A stretch of 64,000 bases of DNA from Microbacterium hydrocarbonoxydans. GTDB lineage: Bacteria > Actinomycetota > Actinomycetes > Actinomycetales > Microbacteriaceae. This document shows positions 17,375-26,574 of this stretch, one piece after another (the stretch's first letter is position 1; the number at the start of each line of letters is the position of its first letter). The stretch spans positions 496,001 through 560,000 of the forward strand of contig NZ_JYJB01000009.1 in assembly GCF_000956475.1 (NCBI RefSeq). Direction: 5' to 3'. The notes beneath the pieces are model-generated. The model saw only the letters and a program-made list of their open reading frames with translations, did not search any database and was not told the DNA's origin. The translations under genes and the position numbers were made by a program.

Positions 17375-18508
17375 TTATCGTGACTGAGGCGGTGTCCATG
17401 TCGCGAAGGTGGCACCTGTCAGCGCTAAGAATACGCCTTGGCCTGTCGCTAAGACTGCGATGATGACTTCGCGAATCGCGCCGAGCTGAGGAACGAACCA
17501 TATGAGGAGTCCCAGCGCACCGACGATGGACAAGGTGGCGAAGCCTACAGGCGGGCTCACGACCGTGAGACCAAGAACTCCAGAGATCAGGCCGAGCCCG
17601 AGGAAGAGCGCCCCGAACCACCTTGTGACCTTATGAGATGCGTACTTCCACCTGTCGAGCGCTGACATCTCCGTGAGGCGATCCCGCATCTTCATATGAG
17701 TATGCATTGCACGGGCAGAAATACGAACCTTTCGTCGATACTCATCGCCTGATTTTGCGACAAGTCTTTCCCGAACGATGACGTCGTCGGCCACGACGAG
17801 CCGCTTCTTCTCGAAAACGACGTTCATGGTCGCAGTGAAATCGTCTTGAGCCGTTGCCGGAACCTCAGGATAGAGCTCTCGTCGCATCACAAATATGGAA
17901 CCGTCACCTCCTATCACAGAGCCGGAACGGGATTCCAAGCGTTTGATCGCTTCTTCCAAACGCCAGTAGGCGCCGCCCGCGGCCTGTGTCGCAGTGGCTT
18001 CTGCCGCATCGTAGCTAAGGTGCCCGCATACTCCCCCGACGGTCGGGTCTGAGAAGTATGGAGCCGATCGATCGATGATGTCTTCCGCTAGAAGCACGTT
18101 CGCATCAGTGAAGAGCAGGATGTCTCGTTCGGTGCTGGCTACTAGACGAGCCATGCCAGTCGCCTTCCCCGCTCGCTCCGAACTCCGCAGGACAACGCCC
18201 GGTCCGAGCGTGCCAAAAATCTCCGCTGTGCGGTCGGTCGATGCATCGTCGTAGATTCGGATCTCTAAATCAGGATGCCGCTCTCTTAATCGACTTAGAT
18301 TCTCCACCTTTGCCTGCGCGCTCCGCTCTTCGTTGAACGCACAGAAGAGGATCGCGAAGTCGCTGGCGCGCGGCGGATCGTCTGTTCCCTGTTGCGACTG
18401 CACAGCCGGAAGCAGGCGTAGCAGCGCGGGGTACACGAGGTATGGATAGATCACCGCAAACGCACAGACGGCGGCGACGACCACGAGGACGAGTCCAAGG
18501 ACATTCAT
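17375..18508 (-). CDS. Membrane-associated glycosyltransferase, family 2
   Basis: 377 residues from the ATG at 18508. An N-terminal membrane helix (5-25) is followed by a GT-A domain. It has the start strand FAILFCAFNE, the nucleotide-binding DDAS (87-90), a DXD-like FTDAN and a QDDF acceptor motif. Two or three C-terminal helices (about 305-365) complete the layout of processive or membrane-bound GT2 enzymes. It should transfer a sugar from a nucleotide donor during repeat-unit or polymer synthesis. The upstream gene ends one base before this start (TGACATG), so translation is coupled to the flippase-GT4 fusion. Confidence 0.88.
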   Translation of the reverse strand: MNVLGLVLVVVAAVCAFAVIYPYLVYPALLRLLPAVQSQQGTDDPPRASDFAILFCAFNEERSAQAKVENLSRLRERHPDLEIRIYDDASTDRTAEIFGTLGPGVVLRSSERAGKATGMARLVASTERDILLFTDANVLLAEDIIDRSAPYFSDPTVGGVCGHLSYDAAEATATQAAGGAYWRLEEAIKRLESRSGSVIGGDGSIFVMRRELYPEVPATAQDDFTATMNVVFEKKRLVVADDVIVRERLVAKSGDEYRRKVRISARAMHTHMKMRDRLTEMSALDRWKYASHKVTRWFGALFLGLGLISGVLGLTVVSPPVGFATLSIVGALGLLIWFVPQLGAIREVIIAVLATGQGVFLALTGATFATWTPPQSR

Positions 18509-18509
18509 G

Positions 18510-20936
18510 TCAGCTTCCTGAGCGAGGGAGGAGAGCGACCGCTGGCTGGATGTGCTTATCCCAGGAGAAGCGTTCGAGAGCGGACCGTTTTGCGGCTGTG
18601 CCGAGGCGAGCACGAAGAGCGGGATCATCTACCAGCTCTGCGAGTGCAGCGGTGACCTCATCTAGGTCGAGTCCGTCGACCAGCCGACCATCGATCCCAT
18701 CAGTTACGAGTTCGGCGGGACCGCCCGCCCTGCCGACGATAGGCGTGCACCCGAACGACATCGCGTCAGCAATCGTTATCCCAAAGCCCTCAAAGTCGTT
18801 TCCTTCGCCAACGTGGGTGTGGGGGTGGATGAAGATGTCCGACGTGGCGTAAAGGTCTGGTACGTCGGCGTCGTCCACGAAGCCAAGAAAATCTACGACA
18901 TCACTGATGCCGAGTTCTTCAGCCAGCTTCTCGAGAGAGCCCCTTTCGGGGCCAGCTCCGGCAATTCTGAAGTGGAGATCAACGTTCGCGGTCTGTCTGA
19001 TCCGAGCCATCGCTCGCAGCGCAGCGGCAACGTTCTTTCGCGGGACGAGCCTGCACAAACTGAGGATCTCGACCGGGGAGACCTCGACGGGACGGTTCGC
19101 AGAAGCTTTTGCCTCCACAGGCAGAGAGAGACCGTTGTATTGCACCCTCCAGTTGTCATCTGGACTATCCGGGGGAAGCTGTGCGAGCGCAACGTCCTTG
19201 GTTGCCTGTGAAACCGCGAACACCAGGTCGGCATCCTGAAGGGTGCCCTCAAATACTCGGCGGACGATCCGTGGCACGTTCAGTGCCTCCCGGCCATGCA
19301 CAGTGACTATCCTGGGGGTGTTTCTCGCCAGGACGCGCGCGACGAGCGCCATCTTCCAAGTGGTCGCATGCACGAGTTGGACCTGTTGCTGTCGAAGGAT
19401 CCGTGCGGTGGCGACCAAGAACTTGAGGAACGCGATGATCTGGGAGCCCTTACCCACGTTCAGGATGTGGACTTCTGATTGGTCATCATCGATCTTCCAG
19501 CCAGGAGCGGTAAGTGCTTGTGTGACCGCGATGACGCGGGACCCACGTCTGGCGTATGCGCGTGCTACTTGAATCGAGTACTGGGCGACACCGCCGGCGG
19601 CAGGTGGGAATCGTTTCGCCAGCAGGAGAACGGTGGGCTGATCCTTCACCGCTGGGTGCGGGCCAGTCGCCGACGTGTTAGGTGCCGTGTTTTGGGTTGA
19701 TGCGGAGTTAGCCACCATGTGTCGCTCCCATTGAATTGCCTTTCGAGTGATGACCAACAACTGTGCGCTGTATCCTGCGGTTGTGGAGACGCTCCACCAG
19801 GTAACCGTGAAGATGAGATCCTGCGTCAGCACCGCTGAGGCGGCCGTGCCACCAGCGATTAGGACTAAGCGAACTACGTTGAGCGTTAGAAGTGACCTCT
19901 CGGCGCGCAGCACCATTCCAACGGGGACGAGGGTGAGACTCACTAGCTGCAGAGCTAGCGCCGGCGCCGTGATCGGAAGTAGTTGCTGGAGCGGTAGCCA
20001 GGAGGGGCCGAGTATCGGCACTACAAGCAGAGGAGCAACGAACGCGACGGCCAGACCGATAACGCAAGCCACCCCGGCGAGACGCAAGAGCATCGGTTTC
20101 AGTGCTGTGAACACGCGGCCTTCGCCCGTGTGAATTTCGGCTGCGACTCGTGCTTGAGCGATCTGCCCTATTCCGCCTACCACTAACGATGCGGGCGAAG
20201 TCGTGATGCGCTGGCTCATGCCCGTGAAACCCGCCGCGACTGGGCCGAGCGTGGCCCCAGGAATGACGACGAAGCTCTGAAGTATGGCGGTGTCGAGGAG
20301 ACTCGTTGAGACTGTCGTCACGATTCGTTGAAGCGTGTATGGATTCTCTTCGTTCCACGAGCTTTGTTTCCGGACTTGTTTGGAGGCCTTGCGCCGGCTG
20401 AGAGCTACAGCGAGAAGTCGTGCAATGACGATCGCACAGGTAAGCGCCGCGGCGGTCGGAGAGAAGATAACGAAGACGCACTGCAGAAGTGATGCAGCGA
20501 GACCTGAAACCAGGTTTCGTATCGCAAGCGCGCTCAGGTCTTGTGTGCGGAGAAATCTTCCACCATCGATCGCCAACCAACTGTATGCGACTGCGAGCAC
20601 TCCCGCGTGTACCAAGATCTCCGCGGTTACAACATTTCCACTCAGCAAGAGTGCAGCCGCGACAAGACTCGCAACGACCAGCACTAGCCACCCTGCGGCG
20701 TGACCGAGACGCAGCAGACGCCTCGCCACCCCATCATCTTGGACGCCCGGTAAGACGAAATCCACGCGCAAGGTCGCAAGGGGCTGAACAGCAAGCGCAA
20801 GCGCAAGCGCGATCTGGTAAGTGCCTAGCTCCGCAACTGGCACGATCCTACTGAGCAAAGGCGTGGCGAGGAGAACGCTGCCCTGCCCAATCGCTTGAGC
20901 AATTACGACGCGGCGCTGAGGTGTCAACGAGGGCAT
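18510..20936 (-). CDS. Fusion of Wzx-like flippase and family 4 glycosyltransferase
   Basis: 808 residues in one uninterrupted frame. Residues about 1-400 form a 12-helix polysaccharide flippase of the Wzx/MATE type (IAQAIGQGSVLLATPLLSRI, then helices to about 395). Residues about 430-805 are a GT-B family 4 transferase, with FPPAAGGVAQYS at the start, VHGREALNVPRI, the hinge LCRLVPRKN and the E-x7-E region EGFGITIADAMSFG. The linker (about 408-430) is Ser/Thr/Asn-rich. An internal ATG at 19718 has GGGAGC at good distance, so the GT4 part may also be made separately. Lower GC than the backbone. Joining lipid-linked sugar assembly to export in one chain is unusual. Confidence 0.87.
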   Translation of the reverse strand: MPSLTPQRRVVIAQAIGQGSVLLATPLLSRIVPVAELGTYQIALALALAVQPLATLRVDFVLPGVQDDGVARRLLRLGHAAGWLVLVVASLVAAALLLSGNVVTAEILVHAGVLAVAYSWLAIDGGRFLRTQDLSALAIRNLVSGLAASLLQCVFVIFSPTAAALTCAIVIARLLAVALSRRKASKQVRKQSSWNEENPYTLQRIVTTVSTSLLDTAILQSFVVIPGATLGPVAAGFTGMSQRITTSPASLVVGGIGQIAQARVAAEIHTGEGRVFTALKPMLLRLAGVACVIGLAVAFVAPLLVVPILGPSWLPLQQLLPITAPALALQLVSLTLVPVGMVLRAERSLLTLNVVRLVLIAGGTAASAVLTQDLIFTVTWWSVSTTAGYSAQLLVITRKAIQWERHMVANSASTQNTAPNTSATGPHPAVKDQPTVLLLAKRFPPAAGGVAQYSIQVARAYARRGSRVIAVTQALTAPGWKIDDDQSEVHILNVGKGSQIIAFLKFLVATARILRQQQVQLVHATTWKMALVARVLARNTPRIVTVHGREALNVPRIVRRVFEGTLQDADLVFAVSQATKDVALAQLPPDSPDDNWRVQYNGLSLPVEAKASANRPVEVSPVEILSLCRLVPRKNVAAALRAMARIRQTANVDLHFRIAGAGPERGSLEKLAEELGISDVVDFLGFVDDADVPDLYATSDIFIHPHTHVGEGNDFEGFGITIADAMSFGCTPIVGRAGGPAELVTDGIDGRLVDGLDLDEVTAALAELVDDPALRARLGTAAKRSALERFSWDKHIQPAVALLPRSGS

Positions 20937-21078
20937 TGGTGCGATCGGCGCCTAGGCACTTCTTGGCACTGGAATCCCGAACTAGCGGCCATGTACATAG
21001 CTCCTCTTGGTCTGCATAGTTGTGGGTTCCGAGAGACTCGGCCTCTGAACCGATCCGCGTGTCTCCATTGCCATGGCG

Positions 21079-22620
21079 TCAGTGCGCCGAGTCGCCCGGC
21101 ACGATCACGGCCTTGAATGTCTTCAACAGGATCCCGACATCTCCGAAGAACGACCAGTTCTCCACGTAATAGAGGTCCAAGCGTACGGTTTCCTCCCACG
21201 ACATCGTCGACCGTCCACTGACCTGCCAGAGCCCCGTGATGCCGGGGCGTGCGAGCAGGCGCCGGCGTGCAGCATCCGTGTAAAGCTCGACCTCGGCAGC
21301 GATCTGCGGCCGAGGGCCGACCAGGCTCATCGAACCGCCCAAAACGTTGAAGAACTGCGGCAGCTCATCGAGCGAGTACTTGCGGATGAACTTGCCCACG
21401 GGCGTGATGCGCGGGTCGTCTTTCACCTTGAACAGAGGCTGCGTGTCTGTGCCCTGGGCTTCGAGAAGAGCCTTGAGCTCTTGGTCGGCGCCCGTGCGCA
21501 TCGAGCGGAACTTGAGCATGCGGAACGGCTGGCCGTTCAGCCCGACGCGCTCCTGCTTGTAGAGCAGAGGGCCGGGGCTGGTCAGTTTGACCGCGATCGC
21601 GACCCCCAGCAGGAAGGGCGACGACAGCACGATGAGCAGGAGCGAGCCGATGATGTCGGTTGTGCGCTTCGCGAAGCGCTGGCCCGAGCTGAAGCGCGGA
21701 GTTTCGACGTGGATCAAGGGAAGACCGGCGACAGGGCGCGCGTGAATGCGCGGGCCGGCAATGTCGGTGATGTTCGGTGCGAGCACGAGGTGCTGACGAC
21801 CGGCCTCGAGCGCCCAGGAGATGCGCTTCACACCACCGGGCGGTAGATCCCCGCTGCTCGCGATGATCACGGTATCCGCCCCGGTTGCCTCGAGAGCGCG
21901 CTCGATGGTCGTGACCGAGCCCATCACGGGGATGTCTGTCCCCGGAACGGTGTCGGCGATGCGCCCGGTCGGCGTGCACGCACCGATGACCTTGTACCCG
22001 GCATCCGTCGATCGGCGCAGTTCGCTCGCGATGTGAGCGACCGCCGCTTCAGAGCCCACCAGGAGGGCCCTGGCAGAGTACGCACCGGTGCGACGGTTCG
22101 AGACGAGCCACTGTCGCCACAACCAGCGAACCAGCACGAGCATGACGATGCCGAAGGGCAGCGCGATCAGCAGGTACCCACGCGCGACCTCGGCCTTGGT
22201 GAGGAACGACACGATCGCAACCAGACCGAACAGCCCGAAGCTCGCTCGTGCGACCCGCACATACTCGGATGTGCCGATGCCGATCACCCGATAGTTGCGC
22301 GAATCCGCGAGGCCGAGAGCCCACGTCCACAGCACCACGAGACCTGCAGAGAACAGCCAGTAAGAGATGTCGGGGAGAAGACTCGTTTGGGGTGCGACGG
22401 CGGGGTTGCCGAAGCCCAGCCACGCGATCTGCGTTCCGTACACGACCCAGATCAGCACAAGAAAGTCGCTGATCAGCAGGTAGCGCGCATAGCGCTCGCG
22501 CCAATCCGCGCCGCCGCCGGGCGCTCTGAGGAAACCAAGGGGGCGCCTCCCAACACCCGTCTTGGTTTCACTCTCTTCTTGCGTCGTCATTGCCGCGTCG
22601 ATTTCATGCGTCGACGTCAA
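21079..22620 (-). CDS. Exopolysaccharide polyprenyl glycosylphosphotransferase
   Basis: 513 residues from a TTG at 22620 preceded by GAGGGAACA; the in-frame ATG at 22590 lacks a ribosome site. There are four N-terminal membrane helices, a CoA-binding-like central domain (ALLVGSEAAVAHIASEL), one more helix, then the bacterial sugar transferase domain (about 310-513). That domain holds KRTTDIIGSLLLIVLSSP, FRMLKFRSMR, SLDELPQFFNVLGG and GPRPQI. The enzyme starts repeat-unit synthesis by moving a sugar-phosphate to undecaprenyl phosphate. It is probably co-regulated with the Wzx-GT4 and GT2 genes on the same strand. Confidence 0.94.
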   Translation of the reverse strand: MTSTHEIDAAMTTQEESETKTGVGRRPLGFLRAPGGGADWRERYARYLLISDFLVLIWVVYGTQIAWLGFGNPAVAPQTSLLPDISYWLFSAGLVVLWTWALGLADSRNYRVIGIGTSEYVRVARASFGLFGLVAIVSFLTKAEVARGYLLIALPFGIVMLVLVRWLWRQWLVSNRRTGAYSARALLVGSEAAVAHIASELRRSTDAGYKVIGACTPTGRIADTVPGTDIPVMGSVTTIERALEATGADTVIIASSGDLPPGGVKRISWALEAGRQHLVLAPNITDIAGPRIHARPVAGLPLIHVETPRFSSGQRFAKRTTDIIGSLLLIVLSSPFLLGVAIAVKLTSPGPLLYKQERVGLNGQPFRMLKFRSMRTGADQELKALLEAQGTDTQPLFKVKDDPRITPVGKFIRKYSLDELPQFFNVLGGSMSLVGPRPQIAAEVELYTDAARRRLLARPGITGLWQVSGRSTMSWEETVRLDLYYVENWSFFGDVGILLKTFKAVIVPGDSAH

Positions 22621-22689
22621 TGTTCCCTCGTAGTATTCCGGTATCCCCCAAGGGGAGAGTAGCAGAGCGCATATGCCTCTCGGGGCGTG

Positions 22690-23592
22690 TCAGCGAGGGA
22701 TATTCACCCAGTCGTTACCTGACCACAACACGACGTAATCTTCCGCGACGGCCAGTGCCGCTGGCGCGGCCGGATCTGCGACATCGGCGCATCCGGCATC
22801 CGTCGTCGACCCGTCTGGAGCGACCCTCGTCAGCGCCAGACCAGTGCACTCGGGCGCGAGGTGCGCGAGCACCACATCGTCGCCGTCCAGCGCGAGAGCG
22901 GCCACGTTCTGCGGAATCAGCGGAGCCCACTCGGCCCCGTCGAGCACATACGCGATGCCGGCGCACACGAGGGCGACAGCCGACTCCGACCCGCGCAGGC
23001 CGCGGGCATCGTCGCACGGTGCAGCCATGGCCTCACCTGCGCGCACCACAGTCGACGGGTCGGCCGCATCCACGTACGCGGCACCGGCGAGAATGTCGGG
23101 ATACGGCGCCCAGAACTTGCCCTGCGTGAAGGTGCGCAGCAGCTGCACCTCGCACGCGTCGCCCATCGCCGCGATGATCTCAGCTTCGGTACCTGCGAAC
23201 CCGGCCACTCCCGCCAGCTGTGCGACGCCGAGATAGGTCGGCGTGACATCGGTCCAGGTGTCGCCGTCGTCCGTCGAGCGCTCGAGAGTCGGTGCCGGCC
23301 CTTCGCACGCCCCCGCGGTGCCGCGCCACAGCGCCTCGGCTCCCACGGCGACGAAACGCTCCTGCGCCCGGTCGTACAAAGCAGGGGGAGTGGCGGTCGG
23401 CGTCGGGGTGGAGGTGGCCGGCGAGCCCTGCGTGAAGGTCGGCACCGGGGCGACACTCTCGTCGGAGGGCGCTGCAGACACGTGCGCCATCGCCATCGCG
23501 GTCAGCGTGGCCGCAGCGGCCGCGAGCGCGACGATCACACCGCCGAGGATCCATCCCCGGGCGGTGCCGCCGAACTCCGCCCTTCGAACCAC
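22690..23592 (-). CDS. Membrane-anchored exported protein with an Asp-box (BNR) motif
   Basis: 300 residues from a GTG at 23592, four bases after the BY-kinase stop, so probably translationally coupled. One membrane helix (about 14-36) is followed by a Pro/Thr linker and a 230-residue extracytoplasmic domain. It has one clear Asp-box, STDDGDTW (106-113), of the kind found in beta-propellers such as sialidases and photosystem assembly factors. Four cysteines are spread through the domain. The catalytic residues of sialidases are not evident. Its place between a BY-kinase and the priming transferase suggests a role in polysaccharide export or assembly; the function is unknown. Confidence 0.75.
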   Translation of the reverse strand: MVRRAEFGGTARGWILGGVIVALAAAAATLTAMAMAHVSAAPSDESVAPVPTFTQGSPATSTPTPTATPPALYDRAQERFVAVGAEALWRGTAGACEGPAPTLERSTDDGDTWTDVTPTYLGVAQLAGVAGFAGTEAEIIAAMGDACEVQLLRTFTQGKFWAPYPDILAGAAYVDAADPSTVVRAGEAMAAPCDDARGLRGSESAVALVCAGIAYVLDGAEWAPLIPQNVAALALDGDDVVLAHLAPECTGLALTRVAPDGSTTDAGCADVADPAAPAALAVAEDYVVLWSGNDWVNIPR

Positions 23593-23596
23593 GGGC

Positions 23597-25093
23597 TCAG
23601 CTGGGCTTGAGCAGATCGTCGAACGCGTCGGAATCGGCGTCGGCCGCAGAGACCGAGGCCTTCGCGGTGGCACGGCGCTTCGGCGCGGGCGCCTTGGCCT
23701 TCGCAGCCACGCCCTTCACAGCCGGCGTCTTGTAGCCGTAGCCGCCGTACCCGTAGCCGTATCCATACCCGTACGCGTCGGCGCCCTTGGTCGGCACCAT
23801 CGTCAGCACCACGCCAGCGACCTTCGCACCCACCGTCTCGAGCGCGTCGAGCGCGCCCTCGAGCTGATGCGTCGTGGTCTTGCCGACGGCGACCGCCATG
23901 ATCGCGCCAGAGGTCACACGCGACAGCACCGCGGCATCCGTCACCGGCAGCAGCGGCGGAGCGTCGCACAGCACGATGTCGAACTCCTTCGACAGCGCCT
24001 CGAGCAGCTTCTTCATGCGGGCAGAGCCCAGCAGCTCGCTGGGGTTCGGTGGAATCTTGCCAGCCGGCAGCACGTACAGCGAGCGGTTGCCCCAGGGGAG
24101 CAGCACATCCGACACCTTGGCGCGCCCGATGAGCACGTCGGTGAGTCCAGTGCCGCCCTCGATGCCGAGGTACTCGGCGACCTTGGGCTTGCGCAGATCG
24201 GTGTCGACCAGCGCCACGCGCTTGCCGCTGTCGGCGAGGGCGATCGCGAGGTTGAGGGTGGTCGTCGACTTGCCCTCGGTCGGGATGCTCGAGGTGATGA
24301 CGAACGTGTGCCCGCCGTCCATCTCGAGGAACTGCAGGTTCGTGCGCAGCGACCGGAACGCTTCAGAACGCGGGTTGAGCGGATCTGCCTGGATGATCAG
24401 CGGCCGCTCCTTCGCCTTCGGGTCGAGCGGGATCGCGCCGATCAGCGGCCGGTCGGTCAGCTGCTCGACGTCGCGGGGCGAGCGCACGCGCGTGTCGAGC
24501 ACTGAGCGCAGCACCGCGATGCCGATGCCCACAGCGAGACCGAGCAGCACGCCCAGCGCCAGGTTCAGCGGAACGTTCGGGCTGACAGGAGCGTACGCGG
24601 CGACCGCATCGCGCACCCGGGTCAGCTTGATCGCGCTCTGCTCCTGGCCTGCCGGCGTGTCGATGCGCTCCACGGTGGCGGCGAGGCTCGCACCCAGCGA
24701 GTTCGCGATGTCGGCAGCCATCACCGGATCGGGATCCTGCACCGTGATCTGGATCAGCGTGCTGTTCAGCGGGCTCGACGACTTGACGCTCTCGGCGAGT
24801 TCGTCGGCGTTCACGTTCAGCCCGAGCTCGGTGATCACCGGGTTCATCACCACGGGCTCGCGCACCAGGCTCACGTACGTCGTGATGCGCGACTGCGCGA
24901 ACGTCGAGCCCTGCTGCAGCTCGCTCACCGTGCCGGTGCCGGCCTGCGACTGCACGAACACGACGCTCTGCGACTCGTACAGCGGAGTGCGAGTGAGGGA
25001 GTATCCCGCGGCGGCCGCCAGCCCCAGCAGGGTCGTCACGACGATCACTAGCCAGCTCTTACGAAGGATGCGGATGTAGTCGCTGAGTTCCAT
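23597..25093 (-). CDS. Polysaccharide co-polymerase / BY-kinase (Wzc-like)
   Basis: 498 residues from the ATG at 25093 (AGAGG upstream). There is an N-terminal Wzz domain with helices at about 14-32 and 177-197, then the cytoplasmic bacterial tyrosine kinase. Walker A is ITSSIPTEGKSTTT (about 266-279), Walker A' is ALVDTDLRKP (294-303) and Walker B is IVLCDAPP (373-380). The C-terminus has a tyrosine cluster, YGYGYGYGYGGYGY (441-454), the expected autophosphorylation site, then an Ala/Lys-rich tail. Fused co-polymerase and kinase is usual in actinobacteria. It should control chain length by phosphorylation cycles with the phosphatase at 25912-26574. Confidence 0.95.
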   Translation of the reverse strand: MELSDYIRILRKSWLVIVVTTLLGLAAAAGYSLTRTPLYESQSVVFVQSQAGTGTVSELQQGSTFAQSRITTYVSLVREPVVMNPVITELGLNVNADELAESVKSSSPLNSTLIQITVQDPDPVMAADIANSLGASLAATVERIDTPAGQEQSAIKLTRVRDAVAAYAPVSPNVPLNLALGVLLGLAVGIGIAVLRSVLDTRVRSPRDVEQLTDRPLIGAIPLDPKAKERPLIIQADPLNPRSEAFRSLRTNLQFLEMDGGHTFVITSSIPTEGKSTTTLNLAIALADSGKRVALVDTDLRKPKVAEYLGIEGGTGLTDVLIGRAKVSDVLLPWGNRSLYVLPAGKIPPNPSELLGSARMKKLLEALSKEFDIVLCDAPPLLPVTDAAVLSRVTSGAIMAVAVGKTTTHQLEGALDALETVGAKVAGVVLTMVPTKGADAYGYGYGYGYGGYGYKTPAVKGVAAKAKAPAPKRRATAKASVSAADADSDAFDDLLKPS

Positions 25094-25173
25094 GGCGCCT
25101 CTCGTCGGTTCGCGGGTTAATTGTCCCATAGCCGGGGCGCAGAGATATTCCGGTAAACGATACGGTGGGAACG

Positions 25174-25911
25174 ATGACCGCCCCCGCTCGCGAACGCCGT
25201 TCCCGCCGACACCGCCCCTGGTGGCGTGGCGGGTCGTCGGTGCGGCGCTGGAACAGCGAGGTGCTCGGCTGGGCGGCCCTCGGCCTCGGGACCGCGCTGC
25301 TCGCCGGGTTCGCTCTCGGCAGCCTCGTCGGGCCCACCTGGGGAACCGTCGCGCTCTGGGTCGCTCTCATCGTGCCGGTCGTCTTCGCCTTCCGCCGTGG
25401 CGTGCCGCGCGGACTCCTCGCGTTCCGTGCGGTCGATCTGCTCTACGCGGTCGTGCTCGGCAGCGCGGTGCGTCTCGTGCAGGGCTGGCTCGCAGGGCCC
25501 GGCCCGATGCCGACCTATCCCACGCTCGACGGCTCGCTGCCGCCGCTGTGGTGGGCCGACGAGCTGCTCGCCGGCGGCGTGGTCGCGCCGGTGGTCGAGG
25601 AGTTCTTCTTCCGCGGGATGCTGCTGGTCGCGCTTTTCACGGTGGTGCGACGGATGCTGCGGCGCCCCGCATCCGAGGGCATCCTGCCCGCCGGGGTCAT
25701 CGCCGTCGTCGTCACGGCCGGCCTCTTCGTGCTCGCCCACCAGCTGGTGTCGCCCGTGGCGCTCGACGTCGCCCTCTCGCTCAGCGTGCTGGGCCTCGTC
25801 ACCGGCTCACTCGTGATGTTCACAGGGCGGATCTGGCCCGCCGTTCTCGTGCACGTCGTGTACAACCTCACGGGCGTGGGGCTCACCGTGCTCGGGACGC
25901 TGCTGGGATAG
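25174..25911 (+). CDS. CPBP family intramembrane metalloprotease
   Basis: 245 residues from the ATG at 25174 (GGTGGGA upstream); an in-frame GTG at 25165 is less likely. About seven membrane helices carry the CPBP (Abi) signatures: EE pair in VVEEFFFRG (E142, E143, R149), a membrane histidine in FVLAHQL, and VHVVYN near the C-terminus. Eukaryotic relatives cleave CAAX proteins; bacterial ones act on peptides or serve in self-immunity, and the substrate here is unknown. Divergent from the BY-kinase gene and convergent with the phosphatase gene, whose stop is immediately adjacent (25911/25912). Confidence 0.88.
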   Translation: MTAPARERRSRRHRPWWRGGSSVRRWNSEVLGWAALGLGTALLAGFALGSLVGPTWGTVALWVALIVPVVFAFRRGVPRGLLAFRAVDLLYAVVLGSAVRLVQGWLAGPGPMPTYPTLDGSLPPLWWADELLAGGVVAPVVEEFFFRGMLLVALFTVVRRMLRRPASEGILPAGVIAVVVTAGLFVLAHQLVSPVALDVALSLSVLGLVTGSLVMFTGRIWPAVLVHVVYNLTGVGLTVLGTLLG

Positions 25912-26574
25912 TCAGTCGCCGCTGAGCGCCACGCGCACGACTCGCGCCGTCGCGTCGACTGCCGGAGCCAGCTGCTCGGCGGATTCCACGTACACCTCGC
26001 GCTCACGCCGGTAGGGGTCGACCACATCATCGTCCTGCGGTGCGGCCGGTGCCGTCAGCCCGCGCTGCCCCGACACCACGGCGACGGCGGCGGCGAGGCG
26101 CTCGCGAGGCGTCGAGCCCGCGGCATCCGCTGCCCTTCTGATCTCCTCGTCGCTCAGCGACGATGCGAGACGCGCGAACTCGCGCACCGTGAACGTGTGG
26201 CGCAGGTGCCGCGGGCTCAGCTCGACCGCGGCCGTGCGATGCTCGCGCGACATCGCGAGGACGAGATCGGCGTCGTCGGCCAGCGGCTCCTGCAGCCAGC
26301 GCGCGCGGTGCGCGGCGAGGTCATCGGGCGAAGCGCCGTGCTGCAGGGCGAGCTCCTGCGCGGTGCGGTCCATCTCGCGCTCGACCAGAGCCCGCGTGCC
26401 CGCACTGTGCACCCGCACATCGAGATCGCGAAGGCGCGCCCGCAGCAGCACCTCGGCCTGCGGCGAGCGGCAGATGTTGCCGGTGCAGACCGTGAGGATC
26501 ACGGGTGCGCCGGCATCCGCTCTCGCCTCGCGCCGCTCACGACGCGTGCGCGGCGGCACGTCGAAGTCGCTCAT
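25912..26574 (-). CDS. Low-molecular-weight protein tyrosine phosphatase
   Basis: 220 residues. The P-loop CTGNICRS (C30, R36, S37) is intact, and the general-acid loop is VVDPYRRE. The enzyme should remove phosphate from tyrosines; the natural partner here is the BY-kinase 500 bases away, in the manner of Wzb/Wzc. It is longer than typical 150-residue members because of an N-terminal basic segment and an insertion around residues 125-160. ATG at 26574 overlaps the stop of ppx (ATGA), so it is co-translated with ppx and separated from the kinase by the CPBP gene. Confidence 0.92.
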   Translation of the reverse strand: MSDFDVPPRTRRERREARADAGAPVILTVCTGNICRSPQAEVLLRARLRDLDVRVHSAGTRALVEREMDRTAQELALQHGASPDDLAAHRARWLQEPLADDADLVLAMSREHRTAAVELSPRHLRHTFTVREFARLASSLSDEEIRRAADAAGSTPRERLAAAVAVVSGQRGLTAPAAPQDDDVVDPYRREREVYVESAEQLAPAVDATARVVRVALSGD

